Shown in pieces: positions 1 through 8,146 of a DNA stretch of 37,259 bases. The position numbers and the translations under genes were made by a program. The notes under the pieces are model-generated. The model worked only from the letters and a program-made list of their open reading frames with translations, had not been told where the DNA came from and searched no databases. Each line of letters begins with the position of its first letter. Position 1 is the stretch's first letter. Source of the DNA: CAMLFJ01 sp040902305. GTDB taxonomy: Bacteria > Methylomirabilota > Methylomirabilia > Rokubacteriales > CSP1-6. The stretch is from the NCBI GenBank assembly GCA_040902305.1, contig JBBDXN010000042.1, positions 1-37,259 of the forward strand. The letters run 5' to 3'.

Positions 1-182
1 ACCACGTCGTGGCCGCCACCCGGACGGCGGCGGCGCTGGCGCTGGTCATCGCGGCCTTCGTCATCGTTCACTACCTGTGGGCGCAGGGGCGCAGCAGCAT
101 CGCCCGTGACCTCGAGGCAGTTGGCGCCGCGGCCGAGCCAGACGGAGCCCGCCTGAAGCGTTCCGTGTGGCCGGCGAGGTGA
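1..182 (+). CDS. C-terminal end of an unidentified membrane protein (5' partial)
   Basis: The third frame is open from the window edge to a TGA at 180-182. It encodes about 59 residues: a hydrophobic stretch (AALALVIAAFVIVHYLW) that would make one membrane helix, then a short charged, Ala-rich tail ending WPAR. The family cannot be named from this tail. The next gene starts inside or on the stop codon (GTG at 167, or GTG at 179 giving a GTGA overlap), so the two genes are probably co-transcribed and translationally coupled. This makes it a likely functional neighbour of the PLD-family enzyme. Confidence 0.55.
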   Translation, partial: HVVAATRTAAALALVIAAFVIVHYLWAQGRSSIARDLEAVGAAAEPDGARLKRSVWPAR

Positions 183-1651
183 CGCCGCCTCCGGGTTTCA
201 CCCTGGTCGAACAGGCCTTCGCCCGCGCCTCGGGGGCCCCGCTCATCCCGGGCAACGACGTGAGCCTGCTCAAGGACGCGGGGCAGAACTACCCGGCCTG
301 GCTCGAGGCCATCGGCGCCGCTCGTCGCACGGTGCACTTCGAGAGCTACATCATCCACGACGACGAGACGGGCCGGGAGTTCGCGCGCGCCCTCGAGGCC
401 CGGGCGCGCGCGGGAGTGCGGGTCCGGGTCATCTACGACTGGCTGGGAGGGGTCGGCAAGACCTCGCGGCGATTCTGGCGAGATCTGCGCGCGGCCGGCG
501 TGGAGGTCCGCTGCTTCAATCCCCCGCGCCTGACGAGCGTGATCACGTGGCCCTCGCGGGACCACCGAAAGATGCTGGCGGTAGACGGGCAGGTCGCGTT
601 CGTGACCGGGCTCTGCGTGGGGCGCCACTGGGTGGGTGATCCCGCCCGCGGCGTCGAGCCCTGGCGCGACACCGGGATCGCGATCCGGGGCCCCGCGGTG
701 GCCGACCTGGAGCGCGCGTTCGCCCGGATGTGGGCGCTCGCCGGCCCTCCGATCCCCACCGCGGAGCTGCCTCCGGCGGAATCGCTTGCCGTGGCCGGCG
801 ACATCGCGGTGCGCGTCATCGCCAGCATGCCCGGCACCGCCGAGCTGTATCGGCTCGATCTGTTGATCGCGGCCTCGGCGCGGCGGACGCTCTGGCTCAC
901 CGACGCCTACTTCGTCGGCACGACCGCCTACGTGCAGGCGCTCCGCGCCGCCGCGCGCGACGGCGTCGACGTGCGCCTGCTCGTGCCCGGCGCGACCGAC
1001 ATCTGGATCCTGCGCGGGTTGTCGCGGGCGGGCTACCGTCCCCTCCTCGAGGCCGGGGTGCGCGTCTACGAGTGGAACGGCTCGATGCTCCACGCGAAGA
1101 CCGCGGTGGCCGACGGAAGCTGGGCCCGCGTGGGCTCCACCAATCTGAATCTACAGTCCTGGATCGGCAACTGGGAGCTGGACGTCGCGGTGGAGCACGA
1201 GGGGTTCGCGCGTCAGATGGAGGACATGTACCTCGACGATCTCGGGGGGGCCACCGAGATCACGCTGACCGCGCGCGCGCGCGTCGTGAAGAGCCCGGAC
1301 GCGCCCCGGGGCCCGGTGGGGCGCGCCGGCAGCGCCGGGCGCGCGGCCGCGGGGGCGGTGAGCATCGGGAGCGCGGTGGGGGCCGCGATGACGGGGCGCC
1401 GCGCGCTGGGGCCGGCGGAGGCGCGGATCATGGGGATGGCGGGGCTCGCGCTCCTCGTGCTGGGCCTCCTTGCGCTGGTGTGGCCCTGGGTCATCGCGGC
1501 GCCGCTGGCCGTGATCGCGATCTGGCTGGCGGTGAGCCTGCTGGTCCGCGCGCGGACCCTCCGACGCGAGCAGGCGGCCGGGATGCCGAAGAGGACCAGC
1601 GACCAGGGCCTCTGGCACCGTCTCAGGCGTCGAGCGGGAAGGTCAGGGTGA
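167..1651 (+). CDS. Phospholipase D / cardiolipin synthase-like protein
   Basis: PLD-superfamily protein of about 494 aa with two HKD catalytic motifs. The first, HRKMLAVDG, is near residue 133; the second, HAKTAVADG followed by GSTNLN, is near residue 309. Each supplies the His-Lys-Asp set that forms and resolves a phosphohistidine intermediate. The architecture resembles cardiolipin synthase, which joins two phosphatidylglycerols, but the usual N-terminal membrane helices are absent. Instead two hydrophobic segments lie at the C-terminus (about residues 424-465, GLALLVLGLLALVWPW and following), so it is probably anchored from that end. The first motif ends in VTG rather than the usual GS/GG-N, a small divergence. 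GTG at 167 or the in-frame GTG at 179 (GTGA overlap with the upstream stop) could be the start. The substrate could be another phospholipid. Confidence 0.85.
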   Translation: MAGEVTPPPGFTLVEQAFARASGAPLIPGNDVSLLKDAGQNYPAWLEAIGAARRTVHFESYIIHDDETGREFARALEARARAGVRVRVIYDWLGGVGKTSRRFWRDLRAAGVEVRCFNPPRLTSVITWPSRDHRKMLAVDGQVAFVTGLCVGRHWVGDPARGVEPWRDTGIAIRGPAVADLERAFARMWALAGPPIPTAELPPAESLAVAGDIAVRVIASMPGTAELYRLDLLIAASARRTLWLTDAYFVGTTAYVQALRAAARDGVDVRLLVPGATDIWILRGLSRAGYRPLLEAGVRVYEWNGSMLHAKTAVADGSWARVGSTNLNLQSWIGNWELDVAVEHEGFARQMEDMYLDDLGGATEITLTARARVVKSPDAPRGPVGRAGSAGRAAAGAVSIGSAVGAAMTGRRALGPAEARIMGMAGLALLVLGLLALVWPWVIAAPLAVIAIWLAVSLLVRARTLRREQAAGMPKRTSDQGLWHRLRRRAGRSG

Positions 1652-2639
1652 AGGTCGTCCCGGTGCCCACCTCGGAGCGGACAGCCAGCGTCCCGTGGTC
1701 GGGAGGAATCCCGGAGCCGGTATCCTGGATCACGAGCCGGACCGACCGGGCGGCGGCGAGGTGACTGCTCTCGATCGTGATCTCGCCGCCCTCGGGCATG
1801 GCCCGTCGCGCGTTGGTGAGCAGATTCAGCAGCACCTGTCCGATGGCGTTGGAGTCGGCCACGATGGTGGGCATGGTCGGATCCAGCCTGAGGCCGACCT
1901 CGACCCGCTCGCGGCGCATCTCCTGGTGGACGAGCTGGACGATCTCCTGCGCCACCTGGTTCAGGTTCACGGGCCCGCGAATCCCGGACGACTGGCGGGC
2001 GAAGGAGAGGAGCCCCTGCGTGATGGTGGCCACGCGGCGGGCGTGCCGGAGGATGACCTCGAGGTCCTGCCGCAGCTCGGTCGGGAGGCCGTCCTCCTCG
2101 GCTTCGAGCATCATGACCTCGACGCGCGAGGTGATGATGCCGATCGGATTGTTGATCTCGTGGGCGACGCCGGCCGAGAGCGTGCCGAGCGCGGCCAGCT
2201 TGTCGGCCTGGCGGGCGGCCCGCTGGTACGCGAGCCGCTCGCTGATGTCGGTGACGAAGGCGACGGCGCGGGTGCCCTCGTCGGTGCGCACGTAGCTCAG
2301 GCTGACCTCGACCGGGAACGCGGTGCCGTCCTTCTTGAGTCCGGCCAGGTCGAGCCCCTGTCCCATGGAACGGACGCGGGGCGCCGCCATGTAGGCGGCG
2401 CGGTGGCTCACGTGTCGCTCCCGGACGCGGGTGGGCACGAGCAGCTCGACCGGTTGCCCGATCAGCTCGGCCCGGGCATAGCCGAACATGCTCTCGGTCC
2501 GGGCATTGACCAGCACGATGCGCCCCGCCGTATCCGCGACCACGATGCTCTCGGAGGCGGACTCGAGGAGCGCGCGCGAGGCCTCGCTGCGGCGGAGCGA
2601 TGCCTCCATCGCCTTCTGCGCGCTGATGTCACGGCTCAC
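1623..2639 (-). pseudogene. PAS-domain sensor histidine kinase, internally deleted and 5' truncated
   Basis: The 338-residue reading frame has a PAS domain (about residues 20-135), then a HisKA segment with the phospho-acceptor in AGVAHEINNP (His160), an N-box LLTNARRA (about 274-281) and the G1 box DTGSGIPPD (306-314). Immediately after PPD it continues HGTLAVRSEVGTG. The F box and G2 box (FFTTK...GTGLGL), normally about 30 residues, are missing in frame, so ATP binding should fail. The frame is also open upstream of the GTG at 2639 for about 20 codons reading like the end of another PAS domain, then hits a TGA, so the N-terminus looks cut. No DNA-binding domain is present. It may be a decayed gene or an assembly collapse. 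Bases 2640-2855 upstream hold no gene I can support. Confidence 0.75.
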
Positions 2640-2855
2640 GATCGAGACCCCGACGAGGCCCTCCTGCCCGACGGGGTCCTCCCGATGTCGGCCAAGATTC
2701 CGCGGGCTTCAAGCGAGGCTGGGGCGCCGTCGCCACAGCGGAGGGCAACAATGCCTTGGTCGCGCCGGGATGTTCTCTCGCAAGCTGTTGAATTCATGGG
2801 GCGTTGGGCTGGCACCGGCGTTGCAGCCTAGGAATGATCCAGAGAGGAGCGTGTG

Positions 2856-3302
2856 ATGGCGAACTCCATCTTCTACCGCATCGTCGTGCCGACGGACTTC
2901 TCCACCTGTTCCGAGGAGGCGTGGCGCCTGGCCCGCCGGGTCGCGGCCGCAACCGGCGGCGAGCTGATCCTGACCCACGTCCTGTCGGAGGCGCCGCTGT
3001 ACGGGGAGAGCCTCATGACGGACGTCCGCCACGTCTACGAAGGGGCGCGCAAGTGGGCGGAGGCGACCCTCGAGGCCTGGGTGGCCGAGGCGCGGGCCGC
3101 CGGGCTCACCGCGCGGACCGCGCTCCGGACCGGCGTCGCCCATCGGGAAGTCGTGGCGCTGGCCACGGACGAGCGCGCCGACCTCATCGTCATCGGAACC
3201 CACGGGCGCGGTGGCGTGGACCGCGCGCTGATCGGCAGCGTGGCCGATCGGGTCGTCCGCCTTGCCCCGTGCCCGGTGCTCACGGTCCGCGAGCCGGCGT
3301 GA
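2856..3302 (+). CDS. Universal stress protein (UspA family)
   Basis: 148-residue Usp protein. It begins with the family's strand IVVPTDFSTCSEEAWRLA and carries the ATP-binding signature G-2x-G-9x-G(S) as GTHGRGGVDRALIGS (residues 114-128), followed by VVRLAPCPVLTVR. That makes it an ATP-binding Usp, a cytoplasmic dimer that supports survival under energy or oxygen stress. ATG 2856 is preferred over the GTG three bases earlier because AGAGGAG (2843-2849) sits at proper spacing. It heads a run of stress genes (a second Usp, a CBS protein, acetate kinase, a phosphoketolase relative) on the same strand. Confidence 0.93.
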   Translation: MANSIFYRIVVPTDFSTCSEEAWRLARRVAAATGGELILTHVLSEAPLYGESLMTDVRHVYEGARKWAEATLEAWVAEARAAGLTARTALRTGVAHREVVALATDERADLIVIGTHGRGGVDRALIGSVADRVVRLAPCPVLTVREPA

Positions 3303-3410
3303 GATCATGCCGCCGCAAGATGGGCTGACCTGAGCGGTGCCAACCCCTTGACGGCCGGGCCCGACTCCGCGGTGGCGGCGCGGGCCCGGCTCAGCCGATA
3401 GGAGGCGTGG

Positions 3411-3545
3411 ATGGGCATCCGGAAGAGTGTGGGCAAGAACAAGAAGTCGAAGAAGCGGGCGCCCGCGGTGGCCGTGCGGCGGGAGGAGATCCGGCGCAAG
3501 GCGGCGATGGACGCGGGCAAGAGCCGCCCGCAGGGCATGAGGTAA
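3411..3545 (+). CDS. Small highly basic protein (44 aa), function unknown
   Basis: Short open frame from ATG 3411 to TAA 3543-3545, preceded by a strong Shine-Dalgarno GGAGG at 3401-3405. The product begins MGIRKSVGKNKKSKKR and ends AGKSRPQGMR. About a third of the residues are Lys or Arg, so it is likely unstructured or binds nucleic acid or ribosomes. It sits between two Usp genes on the same strand, about 110 bp after the first and 7 bp before the second. I do not recognise a family. The good ribosome site and placement in a compact operon argue that it is expressed. Confidence 0.55.
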   Translation: MGIRKSVGKNKKSKKRAPAVAVRREEIRRKAAMDAGKSRPQGMR

Positions 3546-3552
3546 CCAGACG

Positions 3553-4019
3553 GTGGCCAGTCGGACCGGCTTTCGTCGTGTCGTGGTGGGGCTGGACGGG
3601 TCCGCGAACTCTCGCCGGGCCGCCGCGTTCCTGCCCGGCTCAAGCCTGCTCGCGGGGGTCGCGTGACGTTCGTGCGGGTGGTCGAGCCGGTGCGGGTGCC
3701 CTCGATGCCGCTCGTGCCGAGCTCGGTGCGGGGTCAGATCGCGGGGCAGGCGGACGCGGTGAGCAAGATCCGCGTGGCGGCGGCCCGGCGCCAGGTGGTG
3801 GCCGCGGCGGCCGCGCTCGCGCCGTCGAGCTGGCGCGCGCGCGGAATGGTGCGGACCGGTCTGCCGCTCGCCGGGCTGCTGGCGGCGGTCCGCGCGGAGC
3901 GAGCCGACGTGCTGGTGCTGGGCGCCCGGGGCGCCGGCGCGGTGACTCATTTCCTGCTGGGGAGCGTCGCGGAGGCCGCGCTCAAGCACGCGCCGGTCGA
4001 AGTGCTGATCGTCAAGTGA
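3553..4019 (+). pseudogene. Second universal stress protein, broken by a -1 frameshift
   Basis: The GTG at 3553 starts a frame reading VVVGLDGSANSRRAAAFL, the N-terminal strand and nucleotide loop of a Usp. It loses frame near 3631-3634 (cctgcccggctc) and stops at about 3662. One base later in phase the protein resumes as ARLKPARGG, then VTFVRVVEPV, and runs to the stop at 4017-4019. That part contains the Usp signature GARGAGAVTHFLLGS followed by AEAALKHAPVEVLIVK. Restoring a single G (ctggcccgg) gives one continuous Usp of about 155 residues. It is either a recently inactivated paralogue of the gene at 2856 or a sequencing or assembly indel. The break lies at a short C/G run. Confidence 0.8.
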
Positions 4020-4063
4020 ACTGCCGGGCGAGGTGGTAGGACCGAAACGAAAGGAGTACGCTC

Positions 4064-4529
4064 ATGAACGTCGGTGAGCTGATGACCGGGATCAACCTGA
4101 TCACCGCGCCCCCCGAGACCCCGATGCTCGACGCGCGCCGATTGATGCTCAAGGAGAAGATCCGCCATCTGCTCGTGACCGGGAGCGACGGCGGGCTGGT
4201 CGGCATCGTGACCGACCGGGACATCCGGCTGAACCTGCCGTTCCAGGCCACGAGCCTGTCGGTGTGGGAGATCAACCATCTGCTGACCAAGCTCACGGGT
4301 GGGCGAGGTCATGACCCGGGCGGTGATCACGATCGGGCCGGACCGCGCGGCGCGGGATGCGGCGATCCTCATGCTGGATCACGCGATCGGCGCCTTGCCG
4401 GTGATGGACGGCGGCGCTCTGGTCGGCATCCTGACCGAGACCGATCTCCTGCGAGCCTTCGTGCGACTCACCGGCAGCCCCGCCCCCCCCCCCCGCGCCG
4501 CCCCGGCGGGGGCGGGGCGGAGCGCCTGA
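4064..4529 (+). pseudogene. Tandem CBS-domain protein with a +1 frameshift
   Basis: From ATG 4064 (Shine-Dalgarno AAAGGAG) the product reads as CBS domain 1: MNVGELMTGINLITAPPE, then MLKEKIRHLLV and GIVTDRDIRLNL. It keeps frame to about 4297, where an extra G in acgggtgggcgag shifts it. The second CBS domain continues in the next frame as VGEVMTRAVITIGPD through VGILTETDLLRAFVRL to a stop at 4527-4529. Removing one G fuses the halves into a typical protein of about 155 residues. CBS pairs sense adenosyl nucleotides, which suits its place between stress proteins and acetate kinase. The C-terminal tail is encoded by a long C/G run near 4480-4520 and is probably unstructured. It may be decay or a base-calling error. 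Confidence 0.8.
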
Positions 4530-4543
4530 TCGGATCCTGAGCC

Positions 4544-5728
4544 GTGAACGTCCTCGCGCTCAACTGCGGCAGCTCGTCGCTGAAGTTCCAGCTGTCGGTG
4601 GCCGACGGGCCGGCCACGAAGGCGCTCGGGCGAGGCCTCGTCGAGCGCATCGGCGGGACCGCGTCCGTCGCCTTCGAGCAAGAGGGCCGGGCGCCGCTGC
4701 GCGAGGACGCGCCGATCGCAGACCACGAGGCGGCGGTCCGGCGGGTCATCGAATGGATCGAGGCCGGCCCGACCGGCTTCGACGCGGTCGGCCACCGCGT
4801 GGTCCACGGGGGCGAGCGCTTCGTCCAGCCGACCCGCATCGACGCCACCGTATCGGGGGCGATCGAGGCGCTGGAGGAGCTGGCGCCGCTGCACAACGGG
4901 CCGAGCCTCGCGGGCATCCGCGCGTGCCGGGCCGCGCTGGGCGAGCGCGTCCCGCTGGTCGCGGTCTTCGACACCGCCTTCCACGCCACGCTGCCCGAGC
5001 CCGCGTTCTCCTACGGGATTCCGCACGAGCTGGCCAAGCGCCACGGCATCCGGCGGTTCGGCTTCCACGGCCTCTCGTACCAGCACGTGGTCGCCCGCTA
5101 CGCCGAGCTGGCCGGGCTCGGCGCGGCCGACGTCACGCTGGTCGCCCTGCATCTCGGCAACGGCGCGTCCGCCGCCGCCATCCAGCACGGCCGCTCGGTG
5201 GACACGTCGATGGGCTTCACCCCGCTCGAGGGCTTGCTGATGGGCACGCGCTCGGGCGATCTCGACCCCGCGCTGATCGGCTATCTGGCCCGGCGCGAGG
5301 GTGTCACCGCCGCCGAGGTGGAGCGGGTGCTCAACGAGGAGTCGGGACTGCTGGGCCTGTCGGGCTCGAGCCGGGACATGCGCGATCTGATCGCGGCCCG
5401 CGAGACGGACCCCCGCGCACGGCTGGCAGTGGACGTCTTCTGCCATCGCGCGCGCAAGTATCTGGGCGCCTACCTCGCGGTGCTGGGCGGCGCGCGCGCG
5501 GTGGTGTTCACCGGCGGCATCGGGGAGCGCTCGCCCGAGGTGCGCGCGGCGATCTGCCGGGACGCGGCCTGGTGCGGGCTCGAGCTCGATCTGGCGCTCA
5601 ACCGCAAGATCGTCGGCCGGGCGGGGCGCATCAGCGCCGCCGGGGCCCGGCTGGAGGCGTGGGTGATCCCCGCCGACGAGGAGCAGGTGATCGCCCGGGA
5701 GACGGCCCGATGCCTCGCCGCCCGGTGA
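4544..5728 (+). CDS. ackA: Acetate kinase
   Basis: 394-residue ASKHA-fold kinase interconverting acetyl phosphate + ADP with acetate + ATP. Family landmarks are all present: NCGSSSLKFQ at the N-terminus, HRVVHGGERF, the catalytic Asp in FDTAFH, RFGFHGLSYQHV, HLGNGASAAAI, MGTRSGDLDPALIGYL with the phosphate-binding Arg, SSRDMRDL, FTGGIGERSPEVR, and the late Glu in ADEEQVIARET. Length matches the usual roughly 400 residues. The start is GTG at 4544, following the CBS gene by 14 bp. The downstream phosphoketolase-like gene begins inside its last codons (ATG 5710 or GTG 5725, the latter a GTGA overlap), which implies translational coupling. In this setting it most likely recovers ATP from acetyl phosphate made by its partner. 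Confidence 0.97.
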   Translation: MNVLALNCGSSSLKFQLSVADGPATKALGRGLVERIGGTASVAFEQEGRAPLREDAPIADHEAAVRRVIEWIEAGPTGFDAVGHRVVHGGERFVQPTRIDATVSGAIEALEELAPLHNGPSLAGIRACRAALGERVPLVAVFDTAFHATLPEPAFSYGIPHELAKRHGIRRFGFHGLSYQHVVARYAELAGLGAADVTLVALHLGNGASAAAIQHGRSVDTSMGFTPLEGLLMGTRSGDLDPALIGYLARREGVTAAEVERVLNEESGLLGLSGSSRDMRDLIAARETDPRARLAVDVFCHRARKYLGAYLAVLGGARAVVFTGGIGERSPEVRAAICRDAAWCGLELDLALNRKIVGRAGRISAAGARLEAWVIPADEEQVIARETARCLAAR

Positions 5729-8136
5729 AGGGGGCGACCTTCGCGCAGTGGGCGGCCGGCTACGGGCCGATCCGTCACACCGCGTCCACGCGCACGCGCG
5801 TCCGGGCGATGGCCCGGGCGGTCGAGAAGCGCGGCGGATCCTCCGACGGCGTGGCGGTCTGGGAGGTGCTGCACGCCGCGGACCGGGTCGCCGCCGCCGG
5901 CATGTGGCTGGTCGTCCACGAGACGTACGCGCGCAACGTCTATCTCGACGGCCGCGGGCTCCGCGTCGAGGACTTCAAGCCGCACCCGGAAGGCCATACC
6001 GGCGGCGCCCTCAACATGGTGCCGGCCTATACCGGCTACCTGGCCGCCAACGCGCTGGCCGGTGTCACCCGCTCCTGGATCATGGGGCAGGGGCACTGCG
6101 TGGCCGCGGTGGACTCGGTGAACCTGCTGGTCGGCAACATGACGCCGGCCCATGCTCGACGCTACGACCTGACCGATGCCGGCCTCACCCGCTACGTGCG
6201 CGATTTCTATTCGTACCGCCTCGGGGACGACGGAGCCCAGGACTCGCCGCTCGGGAGCCACGTCAACGCCCACACCGCGGGCGGGCTGGCGGAGGGGGGC
6301 TACCTCGGCTTCGTGGAGCTGCAGTACGTCCACATGCCGGTCCAGGGCGAGCGCCTCGTCGCGTTCCTGAGCGACGGCGCGTTCGAGGAGCAGCGCGGCA
6401 GCGACTGGGCCCCGCGCTGGTGGCGGGCCGAGGACTCGGGCCTGGTCGCGCCGATCATGATCGCCAACGGCCGGCGCATCGACCAGCGCACCACCATGGC
6501 GCAGCAGGGCGGCGTCACCTGGTTCGTCCGCCACCTGCGCCTGAACGGGTTCGACCCCATCGTGTTCGACGGCCGCGACCCCGCCGCCTTCGTGTGGGCC
6601 ATCTTCGAGATGGAGCGGCGCCTGGCCGCCGCGGCGGCCGCGGTGCGCGCGGGACGGGCCCGCTACCCCGTGCGCCTGCCGTACGGCGTCGCGGTCGCGC
6701 CCAAGGGCGCCGGTTTCTTCGGCGCCGGCACGAACCTCGCGCACAACCTCCCGCTGGGCGGCAACCCGCACGCCGACCCGGGCGCGGCGCGGCACTTCAA
6801 CGAGCACGCGGGGCGCCTGCGGGTGCCGCTGCCCGATCTCGCGCGGGCGACCGCGGCCTTCCGGCGCCACGACGAGAGCGGGCGCCCCCGCGAGCGCGAT
6901 CACGCCCTGGCCACGCGTCGGGTGCGGCTCGCCCGGGTTCCGGAGCCGCGGTATCGGCCCATCCCCGCGCGGCGGACGGACCCGTCCGGATGGGCGGCGA
7001 CGTCGCCGATGGACGCGGTGGATCAGGGCTTCGTCGCGACCGTCCGCGCCAATCCGCGCCTGCGCCCGCGGGTCGGCAACCCCGACGAGATGCGGAGCAA
7101 CCGGATGCAGGGCACCCTGGACGCGCTCAAGTTCCGGGTGACCGACCCGGAGCCCGGCATCCCCGAGGCCCTCGGCGGCGCGGTGATCACGGCGTTGAAC
7201 GAGGAGGCGGTCGCCTCCGCCGCGCTCGCCAACAAGGCGGGGATCAACATCATCGTCACGTACGAGGCCTTCGGGGCCAAGATGCACGGCGCGGTCCGGC
7301 AGGAGATCGTCTTCGCCGATCACCTGAACGCGGCCGGCCGCCCACCCGGGTGGCTGTCGGTGCCGCTCGTGCTCACCTCCCACACCTGGGAGAACGGCAA
7401 GAACGAGCGGTCTCACCAGGATCCCGCCCTCGCCGAGGTGCTGCTCGGGGAGCCGGCCGACGTGTCGCGCGTGCTGTTTCCCGCCGACCACAACACCGCG
7501 GCGGCCGTGATGCGGGCCGTGTACCAGACCCGGGGCCAGATCTGGACGCTGGTCATCCCCAAGGCGGGCGGCATCCCCGATCTCTTCACCGAGGAGGAAG
7601 CGGGCCGGCTCCTGGCGGACGGGGCGCTCGGCCTGGATTGGGCCGGGCTCCGCCCGGCGGACGCGCGGGCTGTGCTGACCGCGGTGGGCGCGTACCAGCT
7701 CGGCGAGGTGCTGCGCGCCTCGGGGCGGCTCACCGAGCGCGGCGTCGCGCACGCGGTGAGCTACATGCTGGAGCCCGGTCGCTTCCGCGCACCCCGGGGA
7801 CCGCGCGAGGCGGCGCACCTGGCCTCGGGCGCGGTGAGGAGCCGGCTCTACCCGGAGACGGCGCCGGCGCGCGTCTTCGTCAGCCACACGCGTCCGGAAG
7901 CGCTGCTCGGCGTGCTGCAGCCGCTCTGCACCGGGCCCCTCACCGCCGGGCTCGGCTTCATCAATCACGGGGGCACCCTCGATACCCCCGGAATGCTCTT
8001 CGTGAACGGGGCCACGTGGGCCCACGTCCTGGACGTGGTCGCGCGACTCCTGGCGATGGATCGCGTGGCGCTGCTCACCGATGAGGAGCAGGCGGCGCTC
8101 GACCACCGCGTCTCGCCTCAAGGGGTCCTGATTTGA
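5710..8136 (+). CDS. Divergent phosphoketolase (Xfp)-like ThDP enzyme
   Basis: About 808 residues with the transketolase/phosphoketolase domain order. The N-terminal part has FKPHPEGHTGGALN where classical Xfp has HIKPRLLGHWGTTPG, MGQGH for GPGHGG, and LAEGGYLGF for HEGGELGY. The ThDP/Mg loop reads LSDGAFEEQ...IMIANG instead of GDGEAETG...HLNG. The central part has DPEPGIPEALGGAVITALNEE, and the later part SHTWENGKNERSHQDPALAE and LFPADHNTAAAVM, matching the Xfp Pyr domain. Classical Xfp splits xylulose-5-P or fructose-6-P with phosphate into acetyl phosphate and an aldose phosphate; coupling with ackA fits that. Substituted active-site loops leave the real reaction open, and relatives are sometimes labelled xylulose-5-phosphate epimerase. 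The start is ATG 5710 (19-bp overlap with ackA) or GTG 5725. Confidence 0.8.
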   Translation: MPRRPVKGATFAQWAAGYGPIRHTASTRTRVRAMARAVEKRGGSSDGVAVWEVLHAADRVAAAGMWLVVHETYARNVYLDGRGLRVEDFKPHPEGHTGGALNMVPAYTGYLAANALAGVTRSWIMGQGHCVAAVDSVNLLVGNMTPAHARRYDLTDAGLTRYVRDFYSYRLGDDGAQDSPLGSHVNAHTAGGLAEGGYLGFVELQYVHMPVQGERLVAFLSDGAFEEQRGSDWAPRWWRAEDSGLVAPIMIANGRRIDQRTTMAQQGGVTWFVRHLRLNGFDPIVFDGRDPAAFVWAIFEMERRLAAAAAAVRAGRARYPVRLPYGVAVAPKGAGFFGAGTNLAHNLPLGGNPHADPGAARHFNEHAGRLRVPLPDLARATAAFRRHDESGRPRERDHALATRRVRLARVPEPRYRPIPARRTDPSGWAATSPMDAVDQGFVATVRANPRLRPRVGNPDEMRSNRMQGTLDALKFRVTDPEPGIPEALGGAVITALNEEAVASAALANKAGINIIVTYEAFGAKMHGAVRQEIVFADHLNAAGRPPGWLSVPLVLTSHTWENGKNERSHQDPALAEVLLGEPADVSRVLFPADHNTAAAVMRAVYQTRGQIWTLVIPKAGGIPDLFTEEEAGRLLADGALGLDWAGLRPADARAVLTAVGAYQLGEVLRASGRLTERGVAHAVSYMLEPGRFRAPRGPREAAHLASGAVRSRLYPETAPARVFVSHTRPEALLGVLQPLCTGPLTAGLGFINHGGTLDTPGMLFVNGATWAHVLDVVARLLAMDRVALLTDEEQAALDHRVSPQGVLI

Positions 8137-8146
8137 CCGATCGGCA

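Noticed and set aside
3553..3662. TGA ending the first part of the second Usp as another selenocysteine codon
   Set aside because: The protein is continued in a different frame starting before the TGA, so the cause is a frameshift, not recoding.
4290..4300. Programmed +1 frameshift in the CBS gene
   Set aside because: No slippery heptamer, downstream structure or family precedent; an indel in a G run explains it.
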